Source: Stigmatella erecta (GTDB lineage: Bacteria > Myxococcota > Myxococcia > Myxococcales > Myxococcaceae). From it: a stretch of DNA of 64,000 bases. The stretch spans positions 1 through 64,000 of the forward strand of contig NZ_FOIJ01000014.1 of assembly GCF_900111745.1 (NCBI RefSeq). Reading direction: 5' to 3'. The position numbers and the translations under genes are program-made. This document shows, one piece after another, positions 7,020 through 15,970 of this stretch; the first letter of the stretch is position 1; each line of letters starts with the position of its first letter. The notes beneath the pieces were generated by a model. That model saw only the letters and a list, made by a program, of their open reading frames with translations, searched no databases and was not told the DNA's origin.

Positions 7020-8057
7020 ATGGCTACCCACTTCGATCCCGGCGCCGCCGCCGGCGCTGACTCCGGCATCTTCGGCCTTCCCCACGCTCCCGAGGAGGCC
7101 CACGTCGTCCTCGTCCCCGTCCCCTTCGAGGCCACCACCAGCTACGGCGGTGGCACCTCGGAAGGGCCCGCCGCCGTGCTCCAGGCCAGCCGCCAGGTGG
7201 ACCTCTTCGATGTGGAGACCGGCCGCCCCTATGAGCGCGGCATCGCCCTGCTCCCCGAGTCCGAGGAGCTGCGCGCCTGGAACACCCGCGCCAAGGAGCG
7301 CGCCCAGGTGGTCATCGAGGCCGGGGGCGTGAACCCCTCCCAGCCGGAGCTCCAGGCCGCCGCCGATGAAGTCAACCAGCTCTGCGAGAAGATGAACGAC
7401 ACCGTCTATCGCGCCACGAAGCACTGGCTCGGCCAGGGCAAGCGCGTGGGGGCCGTCGGCGGGGACCACTCCATCTCCTACGGCATCATCCAGGCCCACG
7501 CCGAGAAGTACCCGGGCATGGGCGTGCTCCACCTCGACGCGCACGCGGACCTGCGCAACGCCTACGAGGGCTTCACCTGGTCCCACGCCTCCATCATGTA
7601 CAACGTGGTGAAGCGCATCCCGGGCGTGAAGTCGCTCGTCCAGGTCTCCGTCCGCGACATGAGCGAGGAGGAGAACCAGGTCATCCAGGACTCCCAGGGC
7701 CGCATCCGCTCCTACTTCGATGCCACGCTCCAGCAGCGGCGCTTCGATGGCGTGCCCTGGAACCGGCAGGTGGACGAGATCATCTCCCACCTGCCCGAGC
7801 ACGTGTACCTCTCCTTCGACATCGACGGCCTGGATCCGGTGCTCTGCCCTCACACGGGCACGCCGGTGCCCGGCGGCCTGTCCTTCCCGGAGGCCATCGC
7901 CCTGCTCTCCGGCGTGGTCCGCTCGGGGCGCACCATCGTCGGGTTCGATCTCACCGAGGTGGCCCCGGATCCCGAGGGCGGCGAGTGGGACGGCAACGTG
8001 GGCGCGCGGCTGCTCTACAAGATGATCGGCTGGATGCTGAAGTCCCAGCGCGCCTGA
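7020..8057 (+). CDS. speB: Ureohydrolase family enzyme (agmatinase/arginase type)
   Basis: A 345-residue protein from ATG 7020. The binuclear manganese site motifs are complete: GGDHS (residues 147-151), HLDAHADLR (171-179) and SFDIDGLDP (265-273). Proteins of this family hydrolyse agmatine, arginine or related guanidines, releasing urea. Agmatinase (polyamine synthesis) is my first choice, but arginase or guanidinobutyrase cannot be excluded from motifs alone. It is about 30 residues longer than E. coli SpeB, with extra length around residues 100-130. It is convergent with the signalling gene at 8059; the stop codons are only a base apart. Confidence 0.8.
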   Translation: MATHFDPGAAAGADSGIFGLPHAPEEAHVVLVPVPFEATTSYGGGTSEGPAAVLQASRQVDLFDVETGRPYERGIALLPESEELRAWNTRAKERAQVVIEAGGVNPSQPELQAAADEVNQLCEKMNDTVYRATKHWLGQGKRVGAVGGDHSISYGIIQAHAEKYPGMGVLHLDAHADLRNAYEGFTWSHASIMYNVVKRIPGVKSLVQVSVRDMSEEENQVIQDSQGRIRSYFDATLQQRRFDGVPWNRQVDEIISHLPEHVYLSFDIDGLDPVLCPHTGTPVPGGLSFPEAIALLSGVVRSGRTIVGFDLTEVAPDPEGGEWDGNVGARLLYKMIGWMLKSQRA

Positions 8058-8058
8058 C

Positions 8059-9030
8059 TCAGTCCCTCGGCAAGAGCAGGCTGAAGGTGACCCCCTGGCC
8101 GGGATGGGACTCGACGGACAGCGCGCCGCCATGCAGGCGCGCCAGCTCCGAGGCGATGTACAGCCCCAGCCCCTCGCCCTCCTGGCGCGCCGGGCCCTCG
8201 TCCCGCACCCGCACGGACGCCACGGTGTTGGACACGCTCAGCTCCACGCGGACCTCGCCCTGCCCCGCCCTCCGCTGGAGGGCGTTGGCCAGCAGCGCGT
8301 CGAACACCTGGTGGATGCGCTCGGGATCATAGCGCACCACCACGGGCTCCCCGGGCACGGTGAGGCGCATGGGCAGGTCCGGCCGCTCCGCCTGGCAGGC
8401 CTCCACCGCGAGCCGCAGGCACGGCGTCAGGTCCACCGGCACCCGCTGCAACATGATGTGGCCCGAGGCCAGGCGCGCCGCGTCCTGGAAGTTCCGGCCG
8501 GCGAACTCCAGCGTGCGCAGCTGCGCGCCCAGCGTGTCCAGCGCCTGCCGGTCCACCTGGGGCGCCCCGTTCAGCCGCTGCAGCTGCTCGCGCGCCACCG
8601 CCAGCGGGCCCTGGAGCGTCTGCGACACCCAGTGGCTCAGCTGTTCCACGGGCAGGGCTTCCGCCCCCGCCGGGGGCGGCGGCACCTGGGCCAGGGACCG
8701 GCGGATGAGCGCCTCGAAGTCGTTGATCTCGAAGGGCTTGTGGAGAAACGCGGAGGCTTCGGGCGCTCCTTGCGGGAGCACCCCGCTCAGCAGGATGACC
8801 GGCACGCTCTTGAGGACGTCATCCCCGCGCAGCCGCCGGCACAGCTCCAGCCCGCTCAGCCGCGGCATGACATGGTCCGTCACCACCAGATGGGGTCTGC
8901 GGATCCTCGCCAGCCCGAAGGCTTCCTCCCCGTCCCGGGCGCACAACACGTCATGGCCCAGGTCCTCCACCACGTGACTGAGGACTTCCAACACCGCCGG
9001 CTCATCGTCCGCAACCAGGACGAGACTCAT
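8059..9030 (-). CDS. Receiver plus kinase-like ATPase signalling protein
   Basis: A 323-residue protein from ATG 9028-9030. Residues 1-115 form a receiver domain (LVADDEP, phosphoacceptor in VVTDHVMP, switch Lys in LHKPFE). Residues ~130-200 occupy the place of a dimerization domain but read LSHWVSQTLQGPL where the usual H-box would read SHELRTPL. The C-terminal ATPase keeps an N-box (HQVFDALLANALQ) and a GLGLYIA G2 box, while the G1 box is weak (VRDEGP). It may sense through the receiver and act as an unusual kinase, or only bind ATP. It is divergent from htrA with a 172-bp shared upstream region. Confidence 0.75.
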   Translation of the reverse strand: MSLVLVADDEPAVLEVLSHVVEDLGHDVLCARDGEEAFGLARIRRPHLVVTDHVMPRLSGLELCRRLRGDDVLKSVPVILLSGVLPQGAPEASAFLHKPFEINDFEALIRRSLAQVPPPPAGAEALPVEQLSHWVSQTLQGPLAVAREQLQRLNGAPQVDRQALDTLGAQLRTLEFAGRNFQDAARLASGHIMLQRVPVDLTPCLRLAVEACQAERPDLPMRLTVPGEPVVVRYDPERIHQVFDALLANALQRRAGQGEVRVELSVSNTVASVRVRDEGPARQEGEGLGLYIASELARLHGGALSVESHPGQGVTFSLLLPRD

Positions 9031-9202
9031 TCGACAACTCCTCGCTCCCCCAGCGCGGGCACCCACAACCCGCTGCTCCGGACGAATTCTTGATCTATTC
9101 GAGCGTTGCGCTTCGCATCCAGGGGGGGGCCGGGAATGCTGGCCGGTTCTCGACAGTCCAGCCGTCGTTCGCGAGACACGGCAGTGTGCACGGAGGTACG
9201 GA

Positions 9203-10531
9203 ATGAGAGTCGTGGGTAAGGGGTGGTGGTTGATGGCCGCGGTGCTGGTGGCCTCGGGCGCCCAGGCCGACATGGGCCGCCGCCGGGATGCCATCGTCGA
9301 AGTGGTGCAGAAGGCCTCCCCGGCGGTCGTCTACATCGGCACCGAACAGGAGGTGGAGTCGCGCTTCCGCGGGGGCCAGCGCTCCGCGCTGGAGGACTTC
9401 TTCAGCGGACGTGAGGAGCGGCGGCGCATCCAGGGCCTGGGCACCGGCGTCATCGTCGATGCGGCGGGCATCATCATCACCAACGAGCACGTCATCCGCG
9501 GGGCCTCCGCCATCCACGTCGTCCTGGAGGATGGGCGGACGCTGGATGCCGAGGTGCTCGGCAGCGACGCGGGCAATGATCTCGCGGTGCTCAAGGTGAC
9601 GGCGCGCGAGCCGCTGCCCACCGCGAAGCTGGGCACGAGCTCGGACCTGATGATCGGCGAGACGGTCATCGCCATCGGCAGCCCCTTCGGCCTGTCCAAG
9701 ACGGTGACCGCCGGCGTGGTGTCCGCCACCGGCCGCACCTTCCGCGCCGAGGATGGGCGCGTCTACAACGACTTCGTCCAGACGGATGCAGCCATCAACC
9801 CGGGCAACTCCGGCGGGCCGCTGCTCAACGTGGACGCGGAGATCATCGGCATCAACACCGCCATCTTCGCCAGCGCCCAGGGCATCGGCTTCGCCATCCC
9901 CGCGGACAAGGTGCGGCGCATCGTCGAGGAGCTCACCCGCTTCGGAAAGGTGCGCCCCGCGTGGGTGGGAATCGAGACCGTGGACTTGCCCCCCCAGCTG
10001 GCGGCCCAGCTCGGATGGGACCGGACCTATGGCGCGCTGGTGGCCTCCGTCGAGCCTGGCAGCCCAGCGGAGCAGGCAGGCGTGAAGCGGGGGGACGTGG
10101 TGGCCGAGATGGGCGGCTCGCGCATCGCGGACGCGGAGGATTTCGACACCCGCGTGCGGGGGTATCCGGCGCGCTCCAGCTTTGGGCTGACACTGTTCCG
10201 CGAACGCGGCACGCGCAGCGTTCAAGTCACCCCCGTGGAGTTCCCCTCCCGCCTCGTGGAAACGCTCGCTTGGGAGCGCTTGGGACTGCGCATGAAAGAG
10301 GTGCGCGGCGTGCTCGCGATCGCGGCCTTGCGGCCGGGCTCCACGGCCCAAGAAATCGGCCTGGAACCGGGCGATGTCATCCTGCGAGTGAATAATCAGC
10401 CGGTCGTCAGCTTGGATGCTTTCAGGGAAGCACTGCTCAACGCGCGACGGGGCCGTAGCGTGTTGTTGCTCGTGCGCCGGGGAAGGTATGGCTACCACGT
10501 CACCCTCCCTTTCCAGGGCCAACGCCTTTAG
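9203..10531 (+). CDS. HtrA/DegP-family periplasmic serine protease with two PDZ domains
   Basis: A 442-residue protein with an N-terminal signal peptide (WWLMAAVLVASGAQA, cut near residue 22). The trypsin-like domain has the full triad: His96 (NEHVI), Asp126 (NDLAVL) and Ser203 (GNSGGPLLN). Two PDZ domains follow (about 255-340 and 345-435; LRPGSTAQEIGLEPGDVIL is typical). The ATG at 9203 has GGAGG seven bases upstream. Family members degrade or refold damaged envelope proteins. The next gene starts within 13 bp, so the protease and the pseudokinase are probably one transcript. It is a good candidate for envelope-stress response, but no specific promoter motif is evident. Confidence 0.9.
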   Translation: MRVVGKGWWLMAAVLVASGAQADMGRRRDAIVEVVQKASPAVVYIGTEQEVESRFRGGQRSALEDFFSGREERRRIQGLGTGVIVDAAGIIITNEHVIRGASAIHVVLEDGRTLDAEVLGSDAGNDLAVLKVTAREPLPTAKLGTSSDLMIGETVIAIGSPFGLSKTVTAGVVSATGRTFRAEDGRVYNDFVQTDAAINPGNSGGPLLNVDAEIIGINTAIFASAQGIGFAIPADKVRRIVEELTRFGKVRPAWVGIETVDLPPQLAAQLGWDRTYGALVASVEPGSPAEQAGVKRGDVVAEMGGSRIADAEDFDTRVRGYPARSSFGLTLFRERGTRSVQVTPVEFPSRLVETLAWERLGLRMKEVRGVLAIAALRPGSTAQEIGLEPGDVILRVNNQPVVSLDAFREALLNARRGRSVLLLVRRGRYGYHVTLPFQGQRL

Positions 10532-10543
10532 CATGTGCCTCAC

Positions 10544-12379
10544 ATGAGCCAGGTTCGCTATCAATCTCTCGGGCCGTTGCTGTCAGGAGAAGGCTCCCGG
10601 GCCTTCCTGGGTCTCGCGCTCGAGCCAGGTGTTTCACCTCGCCCCGTGGTGCTCATCTGGGCGCCGCAAGACATCGCTCAGGATCCGGAGCTGACCGCGA
10701 GGCTCCGGCGCGAAACCCAGCGCGCGGTCGTCTTTGATCATCCGCACATCCTGCGGGTGCATGGCCTGGTGACGCTGGAGCAGGGGCTGGCGCGCATCAC
10801 CGAGTACGCGGACGGAGAGACACTGCGGCGGGTGATGGAAGTCACCCCGCGCGTTCCTCCCCCGCTGGCCGCGCGGCTGGTGGCGGACGCCGCGCTGGGC
10901 GTTCACTACGCGCACATGGCGGGCAATGACGATGGCTCGCCGCTCGTGCACGGCGACCTGCGGCCCGAGACGCTGATCATCTCGTTCCAGGGCATGTGCA
11001 AGGTGACGGGCTATGGGGCCCTCAGCGTCGCGCCACGCGAGCGCGGGGGCCGCCGCGTCCGCAACCGGCGCAAGTACAGCGCCCCCGAGCAGCTCCTCGG
11101 CGGACGCGAGGCCGTCAACATCCAGACGGATGTCTTCCTGCTGGGCCTCACCCTCTACGAGTGCCTCACCGGCAAGGTGCCCTTCAAGGACGCGAAGGAC
11201 GCGGACACGGCCACCCTCACCGAGGCCCTGCCGTCCCTGCCCCCGCCCATTCCGCGCGCGCTCGATGCCGTGGTGCAGAAGGCCACCGCCAAGCGCGCCC
11301 AGGAGCGCTACCCCTCCGCGCTCGCCCTGCGCGAGGCCATCGTGGAGGCGATGGGCGGGCTGCCCGAGACGGATGTCGTCGCGGCCTTCATGAACAAGCT
11401 CTTCCCGGCGCAGGATGAGGCGCGCGGCGCCCGGGCCAAGGTGCTCGAGCTGGGGATCGCGGATGTCGTCCGCCGCGAGGGACTCCCCGCGCCCGTGCCC
11501 GCCCAGGCCGTGGCCCCCGCGCCCGTCCCGGTGGCCGCAGCCACGCCGAAAGCCGTGGCGCCTCCGCCCGCGGCGAAGGCTCCCGCCGCGGCGCCTGTTG
11601 CTCCGGCTCCGGCTCCGGCCCCGCAGGCGGTGACCGCGGCGCCTCCGGCCGTGGCCGCCGTGCCGCCGGCTCCCGTGGCACCGGTCGCGGCGAGCCCGCA
11701 GGTCCCCGCGAGTCCTCCCGCCAAGAAGTCTTCACGGGGCGCTCGCGTCTCGCTGGTGGTGGCCTCCCTGGCGCTGGCGTCCGTGGCGGCCGTCGTCGTC
11801 TCTCGGGATCAGCTTCCGCCCAACCTCCGCTCCTATCTGGACTCGCTGTCCGCCACGGATGCCTCGGAGCCTCCCCCCGAGGCCACGGCGGAGGCCCTCG
11901 GGCTCGCCGACGCGGGGACGCCCGATGGGGGCGTCGACGCCGGGGTGACGACCGTGCTGGAGCTGATCGTGGATCCCCGCGTGGAGGCTGGGCTCTCCGA
12001 TGGTGGAACCCTGGGCCGGACGCCCCTGTCGGCGACGCTCCCGCCGGGCCGCCATGTCATCTCCTTGAGCAGTGCGTCCCTGGGCATCCAGACATCGCGC
12101 ACGCTCACCGTGAACCCCACGGGCCGCACCACGCACCGCGTCTACCTGAACAAGGGCTTCGTCACCGTGAAGGCGCCCCCGGGGGCCTTGGTGCAGGTGG
12201 ACGGGCGGAAGATTGGCATCGCCCCCATCGAGGAGCTGGACCTGTACGAGGGCTTCCACCGGCTCCTCGTCACGGTGGACGGGGCGCGCTGGCAGAAGAA
12301 CTTCCAGCTCACCCCCAGCCAGCGCCTCGTGTTCGATGTGGACTTCGAGGAGCCTGCCTCGGACGCCGACGCGGAGTAA
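10544..12379 (+). CDS. Membrane-anchored Ser/Thr pseudokinase with PEGA-like C-terminus
   Basis: A 611-residue protein (ATG 10544; GTG 10535 in frame is an alternative). Residues ~1-270 have a eukaryotic-type kinase fold, but key residues are missing: the VAIK Lys is replaced (VVLIWAP), the catalytic loop near 136 reads HGDLRPET with no Asn, and the DFG Asp is lost (VTGYGAL). The activation-segment APE (SAPEQ) and the helix F Asp (QTDVFLLGLTLYECL) remain. An Ala/Pro-rich linker (~320-400) leads to one membrane helix (VSLVVASLALASVAAVVV), then an extracytoplasmic PEGA-like region (GFVTVKAPPGALVQVDGRKI). It probably signals by binding and not by phosphorylation. It sits 13 bp behind htrA. Confidence 0.82.
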   Translation: MSQVRYQSLGPLLSGEGSRAFLGLALEPGVSPRPVVLIWAPQDIAQDPELTARLRRETQRAVVFDHPHILRVHGLVTLEQGLARITEYADGETLRRVMEVTPRVPPPLAARLVADAALGVHYAHMAGNDDGSPLVHGDLRPETLIISFQGMCKVTGYGALSVAPRERGGRRVRNRRKYSAPEQLLGGREAVNIQTDVFLLGLTLYECLTGKVPFKDAKDADTATLTEALPSLPPPIPRALDAVVQKATAKRAQERYPSALALREAIVEAMGGLPETDVVAAFMNKLFPAQDEARGARAKVLELGIADVVRREGLPAPVPAQAVAPAPVPVAAATPKAVAPPPAAKAPAAAPVAPAPAPAPQAVTAAPPAVAAVPPAPVAPVAASPQVPASPPAKKSSRGARVSLVVASLALASVAAVVVSRDQLPPNLRSYLDSLSATDASEPPPEATAEALGLADAGTPDGGVDAGVTTVLELIVDPRVEAGLSDGGTLGRTPLSATLPPGRHVISLSSASLGIQTSRTLTVNPTGRTTHRVYLNKGFVTVKAPPGALVQVDGRKIGIAPIEELDLYEGFHRLLVTVDGARWQKNFQLTPSQRLVFDVDFEEPASDADAE

Positions 12380-12397
12380 CGAGGCCTCCAGAGCGCT

Positions 12398-12448
12398 CAG
12401 GGCCCCGCAGGGCCTTGTTCCTCTCCAGGCTATTCCGGGCTGGAGAGG
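12398..12448. terminator. Double hairpin between kinase-like gene and pseudogene
   Basis: Two adjacent stem-loops: 12398-12417 (CAGGGCCC, loop CGCA, partner GGGCCTTG, with G-U pairs) and 12420-12448 (perfect 9-bp stem CCTCTCCAG / CTGGAGAGG). They lie just after the pseudokinase stop at 12379 and at the 3' end of the converging pseudogene. There is no long T-run, so termination in either direction is likely but not certain. Confidence 0.5.
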
Positions 12449-12953
12449 AGGCCATCGAAGACGCCGTACGCATCGAGGGCCGCGAAGGCGTAGGCCCTAC
12501 CAGATCGGACGCACTGAACCCCCTGACTGGGCCTGCGTCCTCCGCGCTGTACTTGCCATCGGCGCCTCGCAGCGCCAGCGCGCTCCCCAGGGAAGCCGCG
12601 GACAGCACGAAGAACGCTCCCTGCGAGACCGCCCGCGCGGTGCCCTTCCCTGGCTTCCCGTGCTGAAAGTGCCCCACTCCAAATGGCACCAGGGACCAGC
12701 TCTGGACACCGTGGCGGCCCTGGGCGAGCTACGAAGGCGATGAAATCCGGCGAATAGAGCAGCGGCTCCACCTCGGGGGCCACGGGCGCCAGCCACTGGG
12801 CCAGCTCGCGGAGGCTCTCCCCAGCTCCTGTTCCAGCGGGTACCGGCCCGCCAGCAATTCACCCATCATCTCGGGCGCATTCCGCTCAGGCACCGCTCCT
12901 CGCCGACGCTGGCGGTGCCTCGCGAAGGCCGGGATCACCTTCACATACACCAC
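12430..12953 (-). pseudogene. Frameshifted remnant of a membrane protein gene
   Basis: On the minus strand protein-like text jumps between frames. From ATG 12953: NAPEMMGELLAGRYPLEQEL; then, one frame over, LRELAQWLAPVAPEVEPLLY and SPDFIAFVA; then another frame: LVPFGVGHFQHGKPGKGTA, VSQGAFFVLSAASLGSALAL and DGKYSAEDA; then back for AYAFAALDAYGVFDGLLSSP before a stop. The third piece (a 'PFGxGQFxNGxxxKG' motif followed by a hydrophobic helix) resembles DUF5683-like membrane tails common in myxobacterial proteins. At least three shifts are needed, so the gene is dead, unless sequencing errors are involved. Its exact family is uncertain. Confidence 0.55.
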
Positions 12954-13281
12954 AGCATTGAGGGTTTTCCAAAAAGACGTGCAGGCCTAGCGGCACGGAT
13001 TGATCCATCGACGAGGAGCGCTACAAACAAGCGCTGAAGGGCAGAGCGCCGCTCATCGTCCATACTGTTTTTCTGCATAGCCTGCCTGCTGGGTGGCTCT
13101 TCAGGGTGCGCACCAAAACGCCATCAGGGGGCCGTGTCCTTCTCCGCCCAACCACCAGCTTGGCTCACGCGGGAAGCAAATGCTTGTCCGGCCTTTGGAC
13201 ACAGCTTCGCCATGGGCCGTTCTGCGCCGCAAGCATTTGTCCCAGCCCAAACAGTATGCCTCTCTCAACCACAGGAACTAC
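12954..13281. other. Non-coding stretch upstream of the VCBS lipoprotein gene
   Basis: About 330 bp without a convincing gene; GC content is visibly lower than in neighbouring genes. It holds a perfect 10-bp inverted repeat, CAAATGCTTG at 13177-13186 and CAAGCATTTG at 13230-13239, whose arms are 43 bp apart. The open frame running in from 13093 has no ribosome binding site and its product has no sensible N-terminus. Promoter elements for the gene at 13282 probably lie here, but I cannot point to a clear pair. Confidence 0.4.
13177..13239. repeat. Inverted repeat ahead of the VCBS lipoprotein gene
   Basis: Two perfect 10-bp arms, CAAATGCTTG and CAAGCATTTG, separated by 43 bp and ending 42 bp before the ATG at 13282. 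Both arms are followed by GTCC on their right-hand side, so the similarity is 'inverted arm plus direct GTCC'. It could be an operator pair or the base of an mRNA hairpin; no known regulator site is recognised. Confidence 0.35.
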
Positions 13282-15846
13282 ATGCACCGTACCCCTCAGA
13301 AAAAGCCTCTCTTCCTGGCCTTGAGCTTCTGGGCCGGTCTGGCCGGATGTACGTCTCAGGACGGAGAGGAGAAGACGGTTAACAGCGGCGCGGAAATGCG
13401 CAACGCGGAACGCTGCGAAGTCATTCCCCCTTTCACGGGTAACTTCGATCCAGAGCTGGAATGGGCTTGGAGTGGCAGCTTGCTCATGCCCAGTCACGAC
13501 CAAGTGATGATGACCCCCGTGGTCGTGGAGGTGAACGGAGATGGAATTCCAGACGTGGTGTTCAACACATTCTCGGGGGCCGAGTACACGAAAAACGGCA
13601 TCCTGCGTGCCATCAGTGGCAATGACGGACACGACCTCTGGGCGGTGACGGATCCGGCACAGCGTGTGAACCCTGGCGCCAACATCGCTGCAGGCGACAT
13701 CGACAACGACGGACTCGTCGAAATCTGCACTGTAGGACAGAACGCCAACGAGCTGTTGTGCTTCGAAAACACTGGTGCCCTCAAGTTCCGGGCTGTGACC
13801 AGCCAAACGGCCAACTATGGCGCTCCCGCGTTCGCCGATCTCAACGGCGATGGCCGGACCGAGATCCTCCTTGCCGCCGATGTTTTCGACAGCCAAGGCA
13901 AGCTTCTCTGGACGCGCGGATCCGCGAGCCCCTTTCCCTTCGCAGCTGACATCGATCAAGATGGGAGCCAAGAGGTAATCATCGGAGGACGTGTGTACTT
14001 TGCCGATGGCACCTTGAAGTGCTCGGGGGGGGCTCCGGAAAGCTTCTCGGCCGTGGGGAACTTCGACTCGGATCCTCGTGGAGAGATTGTTCTGGTGAAT
14101 GCGGGCGTGGTCTCAGTCATGGACGATAACTGCGCCACCCTTTGGTCGAAGCCCGTCCCTGGAGGAGGTGGTGGTGCTCCAAATGTCGCGGATTTCGACA
14201 ACGATGGACAGCCAGAGATCGGCGTCGCTGGCCGGGCTTTCTATTCCGTGTTCGAGACCAATGGTGGCGTCAAGTGGTCAAGCCCAACGCAGGACTTCAG
14301 CTCGCAGGTGACAGGCTCTTCCACATTTGACTTCGAAGGAGATGGCCGATCGGAAGTAATCTACGGCGACGAAGTCCGCCTGCGAATCTATGACGGCGCC
14401 ACGGGTGCCATCCGTTTTAATGTGCCGCACGCTTCGGGCACCATCTACGAGAACCCCGTCATCGTGGACGTGGATGGCGACAACAACGCGGAAATTGTCA
14501 TGCCCGCTAACAACTATGCCTTCCAAGGTCCCACGGGTATCCGCGTGTTCCGAGACAAACGGGATGGCTGGGTGAACACCCGCCGAATCTGGAACCAGCA
14601 CGCGTACTCCGTCACCAACGTCAACGAGGATGGAAGCATTCCCGCACATCCTACGACAAACTGGCTCACGCCAGGCCTTAACACATTCCGCTCCAACAGT
14701 CAGGGGACTGGCACTACCAGCCCATTCGCGGCATCGGATCTGGTGGCCTCGGAAGTGACGGCCTCGTGCGACAGCACCACCGAGCAGGTGACTCTCAGCG
14801 CACATGTTCGTAATCAGGGAGACTCAGCAGCATCCGCAGGTTTGAAGGTGGCTTTCTTCCGGGGTAACCCCGCCCAGGGAGGCACGCTGCTCGGCGTGGC
14901 AACGATTGCCAACGTGCTCCCCTCCCAAGGAAGTGCAACCGCCACGATCACCTTGAATCCCATTCCCGGTGGACTTGCTGAGGTGTTCGTGGCTGCCGAT
15001 AACGACGGCACAGGCATTGGCCGCGAGCAGGAATGCCGCGAGGACAACAATACCGCGTCCGCTCAAGTGAGCCTTGCATGCAGCAGATGCGCGGAAATCC
15101 GTTTGAACGACGCCAACCTTTTCCTGCTCGAGAACTATACGGGGGGCCACGACGTCCAAGGGAAAGTGGCCGCTGGCGGCAACATCGAGATGACTGACTT
15201 CGCAGTGGGCGCGGGGCTTCCGGATACCGATACCGCTAACACACTGGTGGCGGGCAAGAACCTGACTCTCTCACGCGGCGGGGTATGGGGAGAGGCTTGG
15301 TATGGCAGCCACTACAGTGCCGACATGGCCGTGGTCTATTCCCGAGGGATCGCGACGCAAGGTACGCCTATCAACTTCGCTGCCCGTTTCAGTGAATTGC
15401 GCAGGCTGTCTTCGCGGCTAGCGGGCTTGACGGCAAACGGCACCACCACGCGTGAGTCCTGGGGTGGCGTCATGCTGACCGGTACAGACTCGAACGTGAA
15501 CATCTTTGACTTGAGTGCTGACACCTTCAACGGGGCTGTGTTGTGGTCTATTCACGCACCAGCAGGTTCCTTCGTCGTGGTGAACATCCGCGGCGCCTCC
15601 GCCTCTTTCAACAGCTTCAGCATTGCTTTCAGCGGAGGCATAAACCAGCACCGCGTGCTCTATAACTTCGTGGACGCCGAGAGCATCACCGCCCAAGGCT
15701 TCGGCTTCTGGGGGACGGTGTTGGCGCCGTACGCTCACGTCAGCTTCAACAATGGCAGTTGGGACGGCGGCATCTACGCCCGATCGCTGACTGGCAACGC
15801 GGAAGGCCACATCAATCCGCTGGACCCGCGCGACATCTGCGAATAG
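13282..15846 (+). CDS. Surface lipoprotein with FG-GAP/VCBS repeats and a choice-of-anchor A domain
   Basis: An 854-residue protein. ATG 13282 is preferred over upstream starts because it begins a lipoprotein signal peptide (LFLALSFWAGLAGC) and has AGGAA seven bases upstream. Residues ~60-450 hold repeated VCBS/FG-GAP units with calcium-binding-like motifs (VEVNGDGIPDVVF, GDIDNDGLVEI, ADLNGDGRTEI, DVDGDNNAEIV), implying a beta-propeller. Residues ~490-600 resemble a CARDB-type domain (LSAHVRNQGDSAASAGLKV). The C-terminal ~250 residues match choice-of-anchor A proteins (FLLENYTGGHDVQGKVAAGG ... GFWGTVLAPYAHVSF). It stands alone between a pseudogene and a convergent cellulase. A cell-surface or extracellular adhesive role is likely. 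Confidence 0.8.
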   Translation: MHRTPQKKPLFLALSFWAGLAGCTSQDGEEKTVNSGAEMRNAERCEVIPPFTGNFDPELEWAWSGSLLMPSHDQVMMTPVVVEVNGDGIPDVVFNTFSGAEYTKNGILRAISGNDGHDLWAVTDPAQRVNPGANIAAGDIDNDGLVEICTVGQNANELLCFENTGALKFRAVTSQTANYGAPAFADLNGDGRTEILLAADVFDSQGKLLWTRGSASPFPFAADIDQDGSQEVIIGGRVYFADGTLKCSGGAPESFSAVGNFDSDPRGEIVLVNAGVVSVMDDNCATLWSKPVPGGGGGAPNVADFDNDGQPEIGVAGRAFYSVFETNGGVKWSSPTQDFSSQVTGSSTFDFEGDGRSEVIYGDEVRLRIYDGATGAIRFNVPHASGTIYENPVIVDVDGDNNAEIVMPANNYAFQGPTGIRVFRDKRDGWVNTRRIWNQHAYSVTNVNEDGSIPAHPTTNWLTPGLNTFRSNSQGTGTTSPFAASDLVASEVTASCDSTTEQVTLSAHVRNQGDSAASAGLKVAFFRGNPAQGGTLLGVATIANVLPSQGSATATITLNPIPGGLAEVFVAADNDGTGIGREQECREDNNTASAQVSLACSRCAEIRLNDANLFLLENYTGGHDVQGKVAAGGNIEMTDFAVGAGLPDTDTANTLVAGKNLTLSRGGVWGEAWYGSHYSADMAVVYSRGIATQGTPINFAARFSELRRLSSRLAGLTANGTTTRESWGGVMLTGTDSNVNIFDLSADTFNGAVLWSIHAPAGSFVVVNIRGASASFNSFSIAFSGGINQHRVLYNFVDAESITAQGFGFWGTVLAPYAHVSFNNGSWDGGIYARSLTGNAEGHINPLDPRDICE

Positions 15847-15864
15847 CGGAAACAAACTCGTCGC

Positions 15865-15911
15865 CCGGAGAGAGGTGCCGCCGCAGGGCCTTGGCGGTGG
15901 CTTCTCTCCGG
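15865..15911. terminator. Hairpin between convergent lipoprotein and cellulase genes
   Basis: A 9-bp perfect outer stem (CCGGAGAGA 15865-15873 with TCTCTCCGG 15903-15911) encloses a further GC-rich partial stem (GCCGCC / GGCGGT). It lies 19 bp beyond the + gene's stop and 60 bp beyond the minus gene's stop. No T-run follows on either strand. Confidence 0.45.
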
Positions 15912-15970
15912 TACGACAGGGCCATCGGGCAGAAGGAGCACGGGCAGGCGGGCCGCCAGCGCCGCCGCCT

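Noticed and set aside
13093-13281. N-terminal extension of the VCBS lipoprotein
   Set aside because: The extension has no ribosome binding site and would bury the lipoprotein signal peptide that starts at 13282.
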